DNA of 64,000 nt, from the NCBI GenBank assembly GCA_964451365.1, contig CAYVIB010000006.1, positions 119,334-183,333 on the forward strand, in the 5' to 3' direction. The notes below the pieces were generated by a model. The model saw only the letters and a list, made by a program, of their open reading frames with translations. It was not told the DNA's origin and ran no database searches. The position numbers and the translations under genes were made by a program. Position 1 is the first letter of the stretch. Each line of letters starts with the position of its first letter. This stretch comes from CAYVIB01 sp964451365. Its GTDB lineage: Bacteria; Pseudomonadota; Gammaproteobacteria; Pseudomonadales; Cellvibrionaceae. Shown here one piece after another: positions 53,091 through 62,680 of this stretch.

Positions 53091-54614
53091 CTATCCTAAT
53101 TTTTCTATTCGTATAGCATCAGCCTTGATTAGCTGATCAAGATCTACTTCTTTCCTCTCAAAATTAAATGTTTCCACTACGCCATTTTTTTGTGCCGGGT
53201 TCAAATCGGCTGTTAAACCATCACCCGTATAATATTGATTATTTCCCAACTTATTCTGCATTTTGTGCCGACTAACCATTTGCCTCTTTTTTGTATCACT
53301 AAGACTGGTCGACGCCAGATAATCATTAAACCTCTGATCCACGGATCGTTTGCTTTTCTTATTAAAGAACCCCTTATCCACCGCCGCCTCATAATGCTCC
53401 CTATACTCCCGCTGAAACTCATCACTCATAATCCCCTCGGTAATCTCCGGCGGAAAATCATCCGGCAGCTCCTCATTGGCAAAGGCTGATAGCTCCGAAA
53501 AAGTCGGCACAATGGATTTCACATCGGTGATCGGCGCGGCTTTTTCAGTATCGACAATCACCATCACGTATTCTTTCTTGGGGTCGTACTCCAGGCCAAG
53601 CTTGTTACAGATCAGCCGTTTGTCCATGTCCGCATCCTCGAGCTGGTCGAAGGTGGTGGACCAGTATTTGGCGCCCCGCCCGCTGCTGCCTTGCATGGGC
53701 GCACCCATAGCGCCGGCCTTGCCGTTACGTTCGGTGTAATCGTATTCCATAAAGCGCACATGATAACGTTCGTTGGCCACTTCACCACTTTCGGCCATAG
53801 CCAATAGTTCCGCGTCGGTATATTTGCACTGATAGCCGTTTTTGCGAATGTTCGTCTTCATACTGTGCAGGCGCTCTGCCGCATCGTCCAGCGATTTTGG
53901 CGGCACACCCTTGCGCTGGCTGAAGTCAGTCACTTTGCTTGTGAGGTTGCCATCGTGAGGCCCCAAGGTGGGGCGGCGGGTGCCGGGGCCGGTAACCGGC
54001 AGGGATTCGGGTTCGGCCGTCGGCGGTTTATTGTTGTGTTCAACGGTATAAACCCAAGCGTTGCCCTGAGCGAGGCAATTAATTAACCGCTCCCTGGCTT
54101 TTTGTTGTTCCGGCTCACTGTTGCCAACGCTTTCGTAGCGGTCTTGAGCACCGCAGTCGATCAACGCGGCATTAAGCATGCCCGGCGTAAACCGAATAGC
54201 ATTGATGAAGGCCTGGGCCTTGGCCACGGAATTGAAAATTTCCTTTTTTACGCCGATGGGAATATGCGCATTAACGATGGATGGCATAAAGCAGCAGGCT
54301 TGCGATTTGTTTAACGGAATGAGTGTAGCATTGTGCAAGCTGGACAGGCGATACAGTTTGATCGTACCCTGGATAATCAGCCGCGACACTTGTCGGTAAA
54401 TAGTATCGTTACTGCCAGATTCGCGCAGCAGATGACCGAGAAATTGCTGCCACCAGTATTCATCAACAGTTAACCGGCCCACCAGTTGAAACGCAAAAAC
54501 CTCGTCATTTGGATCGTAGAGTTCTAGACGGCGATCGCTGACAACGTTACCGGGAATAACCAATTCATAACGGTAAAGATGATCGGTGAGGATGGGGTTT
54601 TGCGGGTGGCGCAT
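53091..54614 (-). CDS. Candidate polymorphic toxin: conserved head, unique C-terminal domain
   Basis: 507 residues, no signal peptide or membrane helix. Residues 1-240 form the head shared with the decayed copy at 51522-52215 (NPILTDHLYRYELVIPGNVV, IYRQVSRLIIQGTIKLYRL, KKEIFNSVAKAQAFINAI, TPGMLNAALIDCGAQ). A Pro/Thr-rich joint (about 205-240) leads to a tail of about 265 residues (RYHVRFMEYDYTERNGKAG, GRGAKYWSTTFDQLEDADMD, YVMVIVDTEKAAPITD, MVSRHKMQNKLGNNQYYTGDG). The Arg...STT spacing could hint at an ADP-ribosyltransferase-like fold, but I cannot support that. The short hydrophilic head resembles cargo adaptors of contact-dependent export more than a TPS domain. No strong ribosome-binding site is seen. 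Confidence 0.72.
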   Translation of the reverse strand: MRHPQNPILTDHLYRYELVIPGNVVSDRRLELYDPNDEVFAFQLVGRLTVDEYWWQQFLGHLLRESGSNDTIYRQVSRLIIQGTIKLYRLSSLHNATLIPLNKSQACCFMPSIVNAHIPIGVKKEIFNSVAKAQAFINAIRFTPGMLNAALIDCGAQDRYESVGNSEPEQQKARERLINCLAQGNAWVYTVEHNNKPPTAEPESLPVTGPGTRRPTLGPHDGNLTSKVTDFSQRKGVPPKSLDDAAERLHSMKTNIRKNGYQCKYTDAELLAMAESGEVANERYHVRFMEYDYTERNGKAGAMGAPMQGSSGRGAKYWSTTFDQLEDADMDKRLICNKLGLEYDPKKEYVMVIVDTEKAAPITDVKSIVPTFSELSAFANEELPDDFPPEITEGIMSDEFQREYREHYEAAVDKGFFNKKSKRSVDQRFNDYLASTSLSDTKKRQMVSRHKMQNKLGNNQYYTGDGLTADLNPAQKNGVVETFNFERKEVDLDQLIKADAIRIEKLG

Positions 54615-54773
54615 TAATTAAAAATCCATAGTTCGTTTAGCCAAGCCATGAAAAAGAATGGTTATTTTCTGTTGCAAAATTAGATGCCTTCACCATAGTC
54701 CGATCAGGCCCATGACCTGCATCCCTGTCCGGCACTGCAAGTGATAAAAGTAGTGTGCCCACCTGTCGCTGCT

Positions 54774-55301
54774 TTATAAGCCCCGAGTAATAACTTTGTC
54801 CTCCCCATCTTCCAGGGCGGAAAAGACGAAATCGCCATTCATAAAGTCGTGAGGATTAATATCCAAGCCGGAAGCCAAAATACCGCCCACATCAACGGTG
54901 GCATTTTCACCAAAAAAAACACCATTCGGATTGACTAAAATTACTTGACCATTAGCGTCGATATGACCATGAATTTGAGAGCCCGTATTACTAAGAATAC
55001 GATTAAGAGAAATAGACGTGGAATCTGGCTGAATAAAATTTACCCGTTCACTGGCATCAACGTTGAAGCTCTGCCAGTCTATTGCCATTAAGTCGGTATT
55101 TTGATTAATCGTTGTCGTCTCGCCTACCTGACTTATACTGCCATTTCCTCCGACTACAACACCACCTTCAGGCCCGGCCTCAACCTGAACACCTAGCAAT
55201 GAACATAAAATTATAGTTAAAATAATACCCGTGCAAGCGAGTTTTCTTACCTGCTTTTCTTGCGCATATTCATGAAACAACTTCTTCGACGAACTTCCCA
55301 T
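54774..55301 (-). pseudogene. Truncated second TpsA: secretion domain only
   Basis: 175 residues. The signal peptide ends VQVEAGPEGG, and the TPS domain is closely related to residues 36-165 of the giant TpsA (LMAIDWQSFNVDASERVNFI, VILVNPNGVFFGENATVDVG, LDINPHDFMNGDFVFSALED). It stops at KVITRGL, where the giant protein continues GLISAATGGSIS. Single-base deletions around 54777-54783 create the stop, homology continues about 15 more bases, then ends near 54757. The repeat body is missing. It lies 76 bases downstream of lipoprotein copy B, reproducing the lipoprotein-tpsA order. It might still make a short exported fragment, but is more likely a remnant. Confidence 0.82.
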
Positions 55302-55377
55302 AACGCGAACTCGTTATTATTTTAACTGGCAAGATACTAGCCACACTAGGTGCACACATCACTACCAAACTATGGTG

Positions 55378-57351
55378 TTAGAAATGTAAGGAATTACTTA
55401 GAATTATTCGCCTTCCAGTAACTAAATCAATCACGTAAAGGGAATCGCCGTTACGGTTAATGCCAGAAACGTACAGAATATCCTTGTTACTATCTACCGC
55501 CATTCCGGTTACGATGGAAACCGGATTGATCGCATTTGGCGTTTCAGCGTCAGCAAGGATAGTTCGAGCGCCAATTTCTTCGGGAGTCTCTTGATCAACG
55601 TTAACAGCGATTATGCTGCGGGCATCCGCAACTAAAAGTCGGTCTCGATCACGGTCTAGAACAATCTTACTTAGCTCAGAACTAAAAGGATTATTAGCGT
55701 CTGGAGTTGTAGCGTTAGACAGAACGGTTCGGAATCCATCAAACAAACTCACCGCATAGATGCCTAGAGACGAACTTCCAGTATCTGAAACATACGCCAA
55801 ATCATTCTCATCATCTATCTCAACATAACCTGCTTTTTCAAATAGAACTCCTGAGCTTGGTTGCGCGTTGCTTGAGAGAACAGATTGTTCTCTAGTATTC
55901 GGATTTACCGAGATCAAAGAATTAGTTAGCGAATCCGAAACCAATATCATGCTTCCTTCTACGTCTATTGACGCGATCCTTTCAAAAAGATTAGTTACTC
56001 CGGGCAAGCCATCCCCTGAAAACAAAGTCCTACTTCCAGAAGCCAAATCAATACCGTACACTCCATTTTGCTCCTCTCCAACCTGCAATAGCTGTTCACC
56101 TGCAGGCTCCAATACTGTATCTGTTACCTCTTCCAAAAGCTGATCATTATTAGCTAAAGCCAAGGCAGAAATGCTTGACCTAAGCCCCGAATCGATCTGA
56201 ACTTCAATAACTTCTAATTTATCGTCATCATAAGTCGTCAGGAGAATTCGGTCGCCATCTAAGACTAAAGACCGTGGTAGAGTAAAGCGGTCATTACTAT
56301 CTATAAAATCAACATTAATATCGCCTTGAGTTACGTTAACAGAATCCGCATTTGTCGCCATATTTCCGTACTGGTCTGTCACGCTTACTGATATAGGATT
56401 AACGACACCCTCCGTTAAATTGACCTCTGCAGTCCATGTAGTAAATCCGTCATCAGACGTTGCCATTTCCCCGTTAACCAGAACACTTTCTATAGCGCTG
56501 TAGTCATCCGAGGCCGTTCCTCGCACAAGGATAGAGGTACCTTCCGTTAAGGAAACGGGTGTTGGAAAATGTATTTCCGCAATTGGTGCGGTCACATCTG
56601 GAAATGTCGTTATTGTAAATATTCCATCAACGTCACCAACAGTCAAAATAACATTCACATCTGTTAAAACTTCAGACGCTGACACACCTCGAACCACAAT
56701 GCTTTCGCCGAACTCAATAGTGCCGTCAACATTTGTAAATTCCCCACCATCGATGGAGTAATACCCTCCTTCGATACTTACCGGCGCCGAATCATTTATA
56801 CCTTGAATCGTTACCGGATCGGATTCGGTTTCCGTACCCAGATCGACTCCTTCCTGATCCGTAAAGCTGAATTGGTCTGGCGAGACATCACGGGCGTCTG
56901 TGGTTACCGTAAAAGTCGCGCTGACGCCACCAACAGTCAGGACTGTATCAACTGAAGTTGCAAACTCGGAAGATGCCGTTGTGCGAAGTGTTATTTGATC
57001 TCCACTACCTATGGTTCCTTCTTCGCTCGTAAAAGCAGCTCCTCCAATACTGTATTCGCCATTTTCAACCATGACCGAAGTCTCATTATCAATCCCTGTA
57101 ATCGTAGCAGCCTCGGACAGTACAACAGCACCCCGCTCGACGTCAGTAACAGCCGTGAAGGAAAAGGTCTCGGGAGTCGTATCAGGTTCCGGCGTTGGCA
57201 AAGGTGTTGGTATCGGACTGGGAGTAGGCGTGGGATTATCCGGGGGATCATCATTGCCACCACCACCGCCACCACAAGCGGTTATAACTGCCAGTACTGC
57301 CGCTACTGCGACCCACTTGATGAATGGCTGGGAGGAATGAGTCTTAGGCAT
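55378..57351 (-). CDS. Proline-rich lipoprotein, divergent C-terminus (copy B)
   Basis: 657 residues. Same signal (Cys 26), poly-Gly, shorter Pro/Thr spacer and two Ig-like units as copy A; most positions match through about residue 255 (e.g. FATSVDTVLTVGGVSATFTV, SDPVTIQGINDSAPVSIEGG). Similarity then falls: the next unit keeps only VRGTASDDYS, and the remaining 350 residues are a different beta-propeller-like sequence (ILVSDSLTNSLISVNPNTRE, DDENDLAYVSDTGSSSLGIY, DSNKDILYVSGINRNGDSLY). Both proteins end with VIDLVTGRRIILS-like strands. ATG 57351 follows AAGGAG. Probably surface-exposed. Conserved anchor with variable tail suggests diversification or recombination. Confidence 0.85.
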   Translation of the reverse strand: MPKTHSSQPFIKWVAVAAVLAVITACGGGGGGNDDPPDNPTPTPSPIPTPLPTPEPDTTPETFSFTAVTDVERGAVVLSEAATITGIDNETSVMVENGEYSIGGAAFTSEEGTIGSGDQITLRTTASSEFATSVDTVLTVGGVSATFTVTTDARDVSPDQFSFTDQEGVDLGTETESDPVTIQGINDSAPVSIEGGYYSIDGGEFTNVDGTIEFGESIVVRGVSASEVLTDVNVILTVGDVDGIFTITTFPDVTAPIAEIHFPTPVSLTEGTSILVRGTASDDYSAIESVLVNGEMATSDDGFTTWTAEVNLTEGVVNPISVSVTDQYGNMATNADSVNVTQGDINVDFIDSNDRFTLPRSLVLDGDRILLTTYDDDKLEVIEVQIDSGLRSSISALALANNDQLLEEVTDTVLEPAGEQLLQVGEEQNGVYGIDLASGSRTLFSGDGLPGVTNLFERIASIDVEGSMILVSDSLTNSLISVNPNTREQSVLSSNAQPSSGVLFEKAGYVEIDDENDLAYVSDTGSSSLGIYAVSLFDGFRTVLSNATTPDANNPFSSELSKIVLDRDRDRLLVADARSIIAVNVDQETPEEIGARTILADAETPNAINPVSIVTGMAVDSNKDILYVSGINRNGDSLYVIDLVTGRRIILSNSLHF

Positions 57352-57442
57352 GGTCGCTCCTTGAGTTAATACTTTTTTATGAGTTTTTCGTGAATTCGTG
57401 CGTCCGAAATTAAGCACGCATTTATAACATAATTACAGGATA
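57352..57442. repeat. 91-base upstream region, copy 2 of an exact direct repeat
   Basis: Identical to 51246-51336 (see that entry). The following gap to 57609 has weaker similarity to the region beyond copy 1 for about 80 bases and then no recognisable feature. Confidence 0.85.
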
Positions 57443-57609
57443 ACGGACAGGATGCCGGTCCCAAAAATTAATTAGTTATTGCTCTGCCTGGAATGATGAA
57501 AGGTGCGGTATTAGGACACCAGCTACTGGGGACAGCGGAGGCCCAGCCGGCGATTGTGACCTTTTACAAAGTGCTACTACGTTCGGCAGATCCCGCCAGT
57601 GTTTGATTT

Positions 57610-58560
57610 TTACCGAGTCAATACCCATTTTCCGTCTTGACGACGAAAAACGAAATCGTAACTTAGCGAGCCAGAAAATGACTTAAAATTAAAGCCAATT
57701 GCACTAATATCACCACCACGAACCAAGCTAACCAGCTTATGATTATCCTCCACCGCAATATCGAGATAATCCAATGACAGCTCGGCCAACTCCATATCGG
57801 CATCTCCAATAGCATTCTCCAAAGAAGACCTAATCTTTTTTTCCGTCGTCCCATCGGCTTGATAAAATGCCATATCAATCTCTCGATTGCGTTCACCTAT
57901 CATGGCAATAACTGAATCTACATCTTTACGGACCAAAGCATTCTGCAATTTTTCATACTCGATAAATAACTCGTCACGAGCCACCATATTTATCTTCAGG
58001 CATATTGTCATAATCAGGCAAATCATCACTATCGAAAAATGCCCATCGAGGAAGAGAACACGGAATTGATAATTCACGACTGTAAATAAGTACTCCATCA
58101 AAATCAGGACTAGTTGTTAACTTAATATCTTTAACTTCCACTTCCCCATCGGCATCCGCGCTGAATGAATTTGTTGGGCTAAACTTCCTAGCAGGAGAGC
58201 TTCTACTTATATAATCTTGCTCAGTCCCACCATTTCCGTGAAAACCAATTGACGAAACTTTTTACCCCGGACCATCATCGCCGTAATTTTGCACCCATAG
58301 TTCCATCTCAACGTAAGAGTTAGGATTGAGGGATTCTCCAGGTTCCTCAGGAATAAGATCAGTCCCATTAAGTTGGTTCCCGACTTCATCCAATGGTTAA
58401 CTGGCAAAACTGTACTCACTTGACTAAAAGAATCCATCTCTTTAAAAATAGAAATATTATTTAACTCCAAATAATAACTAACGCCAAACGCCGAAATTTT
58501 GATCTCAAAAAAAGGTTTATCTACCAATATAGTCGTCATATCAAACTCTGTTACGCTCAC
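57610..58560 (-). pseudogene. Tandem paralogue 6 (most decayed, several frameshifts)
   Basis: The N-terminal part (from 58560/58539) reads FEIKISAFGVSYYLELNNIS and VLPVNHWMKSG. A frame change near 58365 leads to IPEEPGESLNPNSYVEMELW, then a stop. A further change restores PDFDGVLIYSRELSIP and AFFDSDDLPDYDNMPED, and a last shift near 57990 leads to the C-terminal ARDELFIEYEKLQ and GFNFKSFSGSLSYDFVFRRQ. At least three lesions, so it cannot make the full protein. It is the distal member of the array. Confidence 0.85.
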
Positions 58561-58740
58561 CAGTCATGGACACATTTGAATCCACATTACCGGTGGAAGT
58601 GCGAGCCTTTTATCGTATAACTCCTTGTTGATTATTTTTCAAAACATACCGATGATTTATCAATATTATTGTTTCAATTATTCCAAAAAAATCAAAATAG
58701 AACCAAAATAAAGTCTTGACAGGACATTAAGCATTCTAGA

Positions 58741-59700
58741 TTACCGTGCCACAATCCATTTGCCATTTTCCCGTCGAAAAATGAAGTCATAACTCTGGGA
58801 CCCAGTGAACGATTTGAAGTTAAAGCCTACCGCACTGGTTTCTCCACCACGTATCAAACGAACAAGTCTCCGGTTATCTTCGACTCGTATACTAACGTAG
58901 TCAGGATGTAACTCAGCCAATTCCAAATTGTCATCCTGTACCGCACCTTTAAGTGATGCTCTTAGCCTTCTTTCAGTAGTCCCAGACTCCAAATAAAACG
59001 CTAAATCTGTTTCCAAACTGCGCTCTCTAGCCATAGACACTATTGACTCTACGTCTCCTACCGAAAGAGCATCCTGCACCTTCTTGTATTCCACAAACAA
59101 CTGATCCAGCGCCGCAAAATAATCTTCATCCGACATTTCGTCGTAATCCGGCAGTTTTTCACTATCAAAAAATTTCCACAATGGCAGTGATGATGGAACA
59201 ACCAGCTCTCTATTAAAAATTAGCACCCCTTCAAAATCTGGGGTAGTTTTTGTTGTAATTGCTTTAACATCAACGTCCCCATTCAAATCCTTTAAAAACC
59301 CTTTTTCAGAGGAAAGGGTACCTGAAGAGGAACTTTCCGAAGTAGCATCATCTTTTTCGATTCCCGCTCCACTGAAATTGATTGAAGCGATCATATGCCC
59401 AGCAGCAGCCCCACCTAAAGATTGAACCCATAGCTCCATCTTAACGTAGGAGTTTGGGTTAATTTTCTCACCCTCTTCATCAGGAAAAACAATTATACCA
59501 ATTGAATTTTCCCCAGGCGTCATCCAGTGATTCACAGGCAAAGTAGTACTGATTTGACCAAAGGAGTCCATTTCCTTCATTATTGATACACCATTCACCT
59601 TTAAGTAAAAACTCACCCCAAAAGATTCTACTTTAATATCAAAAATTGGCTTGTTTTTGAGCATATTAGCATTCATTTTCTTACCGTTGAACCATTCCAT
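58741..59700 (-). CDS. Tandem paralogue 5 (intact), candidate immunity protein
   Basis: Up to 319 residues. ATG 59700 is the longest start, but alignment with paralogue 1 (MNILSNKPVFELRI) favours MNANMLKNKPIFDIKV at 59676. Layout shared by the family: an N-terminal beta-rich domain of about 90 residues (SFGVSFYLKVNGVSIMKEMD, LPVNHWMTPGENSIGIIVF, KMELWVQ), a Ser/Asp-rich linker, then a C-terminal domain of about 150 residues with PSSLPLWKFFDSEKLPDYDE, a helical part (AFYLESGTTERRLRASLKGA), and a terminal beta part GFNFKSFTGSQSYDFIFRRE that looks NTF2-like. No signal peptide. Function unknown; immunity role is inferred from repetition and context. Confidence 0.82.
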   Translation of the reverse strand: MEWFNGKKMNANMLKNKPIFDIKVESFGVSFYLKVNGVSIMKEMDSFGQISTTLPVNHWMTPGENSIGIIVFPDEEGEKINPNSYVKMELWVQSLGGAAAGHMIASINFSGAGIEKDDATSESSSSGTLSSEKGFLKDLNGDVDVKAITTKTTPDFEGVLIFNRELVVPSSLPLWKFFDSEKLPDYDEMSDEDYFAALDQLFVEYKKVQDALSVGDVESIVSMARERSLETDLAFYLESGTTERRLRASLKGAVQDDNLELAELHPDYVSIRVEDNRRLVRLIRGGETSAVGFNFKSFTGSQSYDFIFRRENGKWIVAR

Positions 59701-59716
59701 TCCACCAGTATAAAAG

Positions 59717-60642
59717 CTATCGTGTCACAATCCATTTACCCTCTTCTCTGCGGAAAATAAAGTCATAGCTTTGGGAACCCTCAAAAGATTTGAAGTTGAA
59801 GCCGATAGCACCGGTTTCTCCTTCTCGAATCAGACGAACAAGCTTTTTATTATCTTCCCTTCTCAACCCTACAAACTCCGGGAACAATCTTGCAAGCTCG
59901 AGGTTATTATCATTCAGCGCTTGCTGAAGAGAAACCCGAAGCTTTGATTCAGTTGTACCTGGCTCCAAATAAAAAGCTGTATCGGTTTCCTGGCTGCGCT
60001 CTCTGGCCTTTGATAGAATAAAATCCACATCACCATTAGCGATGACGTTCTGCAGAGTTTCATACTCAGCGAACAACTCGTCTCTGGCTGAATAATACTG
60101 TACGTCCGGCAAGGCGTCATAGTTGGGTAGATTCTCACTGGAAAAGAATGACCACAAAGGCAAAGATGATGGTATTTCTATTTTCCGCTCAAATACCATA
60201 GCGCATTCATATTCTGGCACTCTAGCAATGGAAACATCAGAGACTGAGACATCTCCTTGGGGATGAGTAACGAACCCCATCGCAAATTGGAGCCATCCTG
60301 ACGGCGTACTATCAGCAACAGGGCTATCAGCGGCTAGACCTTTTCCCTCAAAAGCAATTGAAGCCACCATATAGCCCGCATGCTCAACCATACTGTTTTA
60401 CCCACAGTTCTGCAAAAATATAGGAGGCAGGATTAATTTCTTCTCCAGGGCTTACCGGAAGCACTTCTAATTTAATAGAGTTTACTCCATACTTCATCCA
60501 GAGGTTTAGCGGAATTATCGTATCCACCTGCCCGTAATTGTTAAACCCCAAAAATACTGATTTTCTATTTACCTTAAGAAAATAGCTTACTCCGAAAGCT
60601 TGAAGCCCTCAATTCAAAGAAAATTTTATTAAATGGGTCCAT
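59717..60642 (-). pseudogene. Tandem paralogue 4 (two frameshifts)
   Basis: Start ATG 60642 gives MDPFNKIFFELRA, then a frameshift near 60600 leads to FGVSYFLKVNRKSVFLGFNN and IIPLNLWMKYGVNSIKLEVL up to FAELWVKQYG and a stop. A second frameshift near 60393 resumes at HAGYMVASIAFEGKG and runs intact to the C-terminus FIFRREEGKWIVTR. Both breaks are single-base and the rest is well conserved, so decay is recent or the reads deserve checking. Confidence 0.87.
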
Positions 60643-60643
60643 C

Positions 60644-61546
60644 TTATCTCGCCACTATCCATTGGCCATTCTGATGCCGAAAAATAAAATTATACCTTTG
60701 AGACCCGGAGAATGATTTATAACTAAACGCTATTGCGCTTGTATCTCGAGCACGAACCAGTCGAACCAATTTTTTATTATCTTCCAATCTAATCTGCACT
60801 CCCTCGGAGTTCAGCTCAACCAATTGCAAGTTATCATCATTAACCGATTTTTGTAGAGACTCTCTAAGTCTTCTTTCGGTGGTTCCGGGCTCCAGATAGA
60901 ATGCTTTGTCAGTTTCTATACTTCGCTCGGAAGCCATTAGAACGACTGAATCGATATCCCCCATAACAAGAGAGTCCTGCATCTTCTTGTATAAGAGAAA
61001 AATCTTATCCCTAGCCGAGAAATATTCGTCGTCGGGCAGACTGTCGTAATCGGGCAAATCATCACTGTCGAAAAAAGCCCACAAAGGCAGTGAAGAAGGA
61101 ACGCTCAGATCTCTTTCAAAGGCAAAAGCGCCATCATAATCTGACAGAGGAATCTCTCTCACTTCTGACACAGTCACATCGCCACTCTTGTTTTTAGCGA
61201 ATCCTTCCGATGAAGAGAATACCCCTGAGGCGCAGCTACCCTCCACTGAACCGGATCCGCTATACACGATAGAAGATACCTTGTGTCTAATATTAGAACC
61301 GGATTGATTCACCCATAACTCTACGGAAATGCGCGCGTTAGGGTCTATTATTCCACCTTCTTCATCAGGTAAAACTTCCAATCTCAGTTTATTTTTATCA
61401 GGCCTCATCCATAGATTCAGTGGCATATCCAGAGATGACTTCCCGAACGAATCATATTCAAAAAATATCGTATTTCCGTTGAGTAAAACAAAAAAACTTA
61501 CTCCGAAATAATCAATATTCAATTCAAAAACAGGTTGAGAAAACAA
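60644..61546 (-). CDS. Tandem paralogue 3 (intact), candidate immunity protein
   Basis: 300 residues, beginning MFSQPVFELNIDYFGVSFFV. Family layout as in paralogue 5: DMPLNLWMRPDKNKLRLEVL, ISVELWVNQSG, then PSSLPLWAFFDSDDLPDYDS, AFYLEPGTTERRLRESLQKS and FSYKSFSGSQRYNFIFRHQN at the end. It ends one base before the start of paralogue 4, so translation of the pair may have been coupled. The C-terminal core differs from its neighbours mainly at surface-type positions. Confidence 0.83.
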   Translation of the reverse strand: MFSQPVFELNIDYFGVSFFVLLNGNTIFFEYDSFGKSSLDMPLNLWMRPDKNKLRLEVLPDEEGGIIDPNARISVELWVNQSGSNIRHKVSSIVYSGSGSVEGSCASGVFSSSEGFAKNKSGDVTVSEVREIPLSDYDGAFAFERDLSVPSSLPLWAFFDSDDLPDYDSLPDDEYFSARDKIFLLYKKMQDSLVMGDIDSVVLMASERSIETDKAFYLEPGTTERRLRESLQKSVNDDNLQLVELNSEGVQIRLEDNKKLVRLVRARDTSAIAFSYKSFSGSQRYNFIFRHQNGQWIVAR

Positions 61547-61650
61547 ATTTAAAAATCCACACTATTCAGGCGGCTTCATACCAAGAAAGTTAAAATCTAA
61601 GTCATTCAGAGACGCTATACTTGCAAACAGCACCTACTCGTCCGAAAAAA

Positions 61651-62577
61651 CTATCGCGTAACGATCCATTTCCCACCTTCACGACGAACGAAAAAATCAT
61701 AGCTTAAAGATCCACCAAAGGATTTGAAATTGAACCCAATTGCACTGGATTCATCTCCTCTTACCAGCCGCACAAGTTTTCTGTTATCTTCAACCCTAAT
61801 ATCCACATAGTCAGGCAGCAGCTCTGCCAACTCCAGGTCAGCATCCTTTATCGAGCTTTCAAGAGATGTCTTGAGTTTGCTTTCAGTCGTTCCGGGCGTC
61901 AAATAAAACGCTTTGTCGGTTTCCCTGCTACGCTCGGATGCTAGTGCAACAACAGCATCTACATCTCCTTTTAAAATAAGTTGTTGCAATTTTTTATACT
62001 CTAAAAACAACTCATCTTTTGCCAGGAGGTAGTCATTGTCAGACATATGATCATAGTCAGGAAGAAGATCACTTGAAAAAAAAGCCCACTCAGGAAGTCC
62101 ACAAGGGATACTTACACCTCTTTCGAAAAGTAAGCGCCCTTCATACTCGGGTATCTCTTTTAACGAAATATTTTCCACTTTCACATCCCCATCATCACTT
62201 TCGAAGAAGTTTCTACCCGAAGCAAATCTACCTGATGGGGTGCTATCGCTTACGGCGTTATTGCTCTCTAACAGCTTCCCCTTAAAATCAATAGAAGCGA
62301 CTTTAAAGCCAGACTCATCTGTAGAAGTTCGCACCCATAACTCTACGTTAACATTTGAGCCCGGGTTAACCTCCTCACCGTCCTCTTCAGGAAGCACATA
62401 TAAACCTAAAACGTTCTGCCCTGAACGAATCCACTGATTGACTGGCAATATTGTTTCGATCGAAGCAAAATTATCGTACTCTTTTAGCATTGATACGCCG
62501 TTCATTTCGAGAAAGAAAGACGCAGCAATAGCCTGTAGTCTTAGCTCAAAAATGGGTTGCCTGTCGAAAAAATTCAT
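61651..62577 (-). CDS. Tandem paralogue 2 (intact), candidate immunity protein
   Basis: 308 residues, beginning MNFFDRQPIFELRLQAIAAS. Contains LPVNQWIRSGQNVLGLYVLP, NVELWVRTSTDESG, CGLPEWAFFSSDLLPDYDHM, AFYLTPGTTESKLKTSLESS and GFNFKSFGGSLSYDFFVRRE. It has the same architecture and length as the other intact copies, without signal peptide. It is separated from paralogues 1 and 3 by about 100-base spacers without recognisable genes. Confidence 0.83.
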   Translation of the reverse strand: MNFFDRQPIFELRLQAIAASFFLEMNGVSMLKEYDNFASIETILPVNQWIRSGQNVLGLYVLPEEDGEEVNPGSNVNVELWVRTSTDESGFKVASIDFKGKLLESNNAVSDSTPSGRFASGRNFFESDDGDVKVENISLKEIPEYEGRLLFERGVSIPCGLPEWAFFSSDLLPDYDHMSDNDYLLAKDELFLEYKKLQQLILKGDVDAVVALASERSRETDKAFYLTPGTTESKLKTSLESSIKDADLELAELLPDYVDIRVEDNRKLVRLVRGDESSAIGFNFKSFGGSLSYDFFVRREGGKWIVTR

Positions 62578-62680
62578 ACCACTACGTTATCATTTATCCA
62601 TTCTTTAGCTGATGTACGGCTTATCTGCATACACTACCTCCAAACCTTTCCCGCAACCAGAGAATCCTTCGATTGGACGA

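Noticed and set aside
53091..54614. Assignment as an ADP-ribosyltransferase toxin
   Set aside because: Only a loose Arg...STT pattern is visible and no convincing catalytic Glu motif was found.
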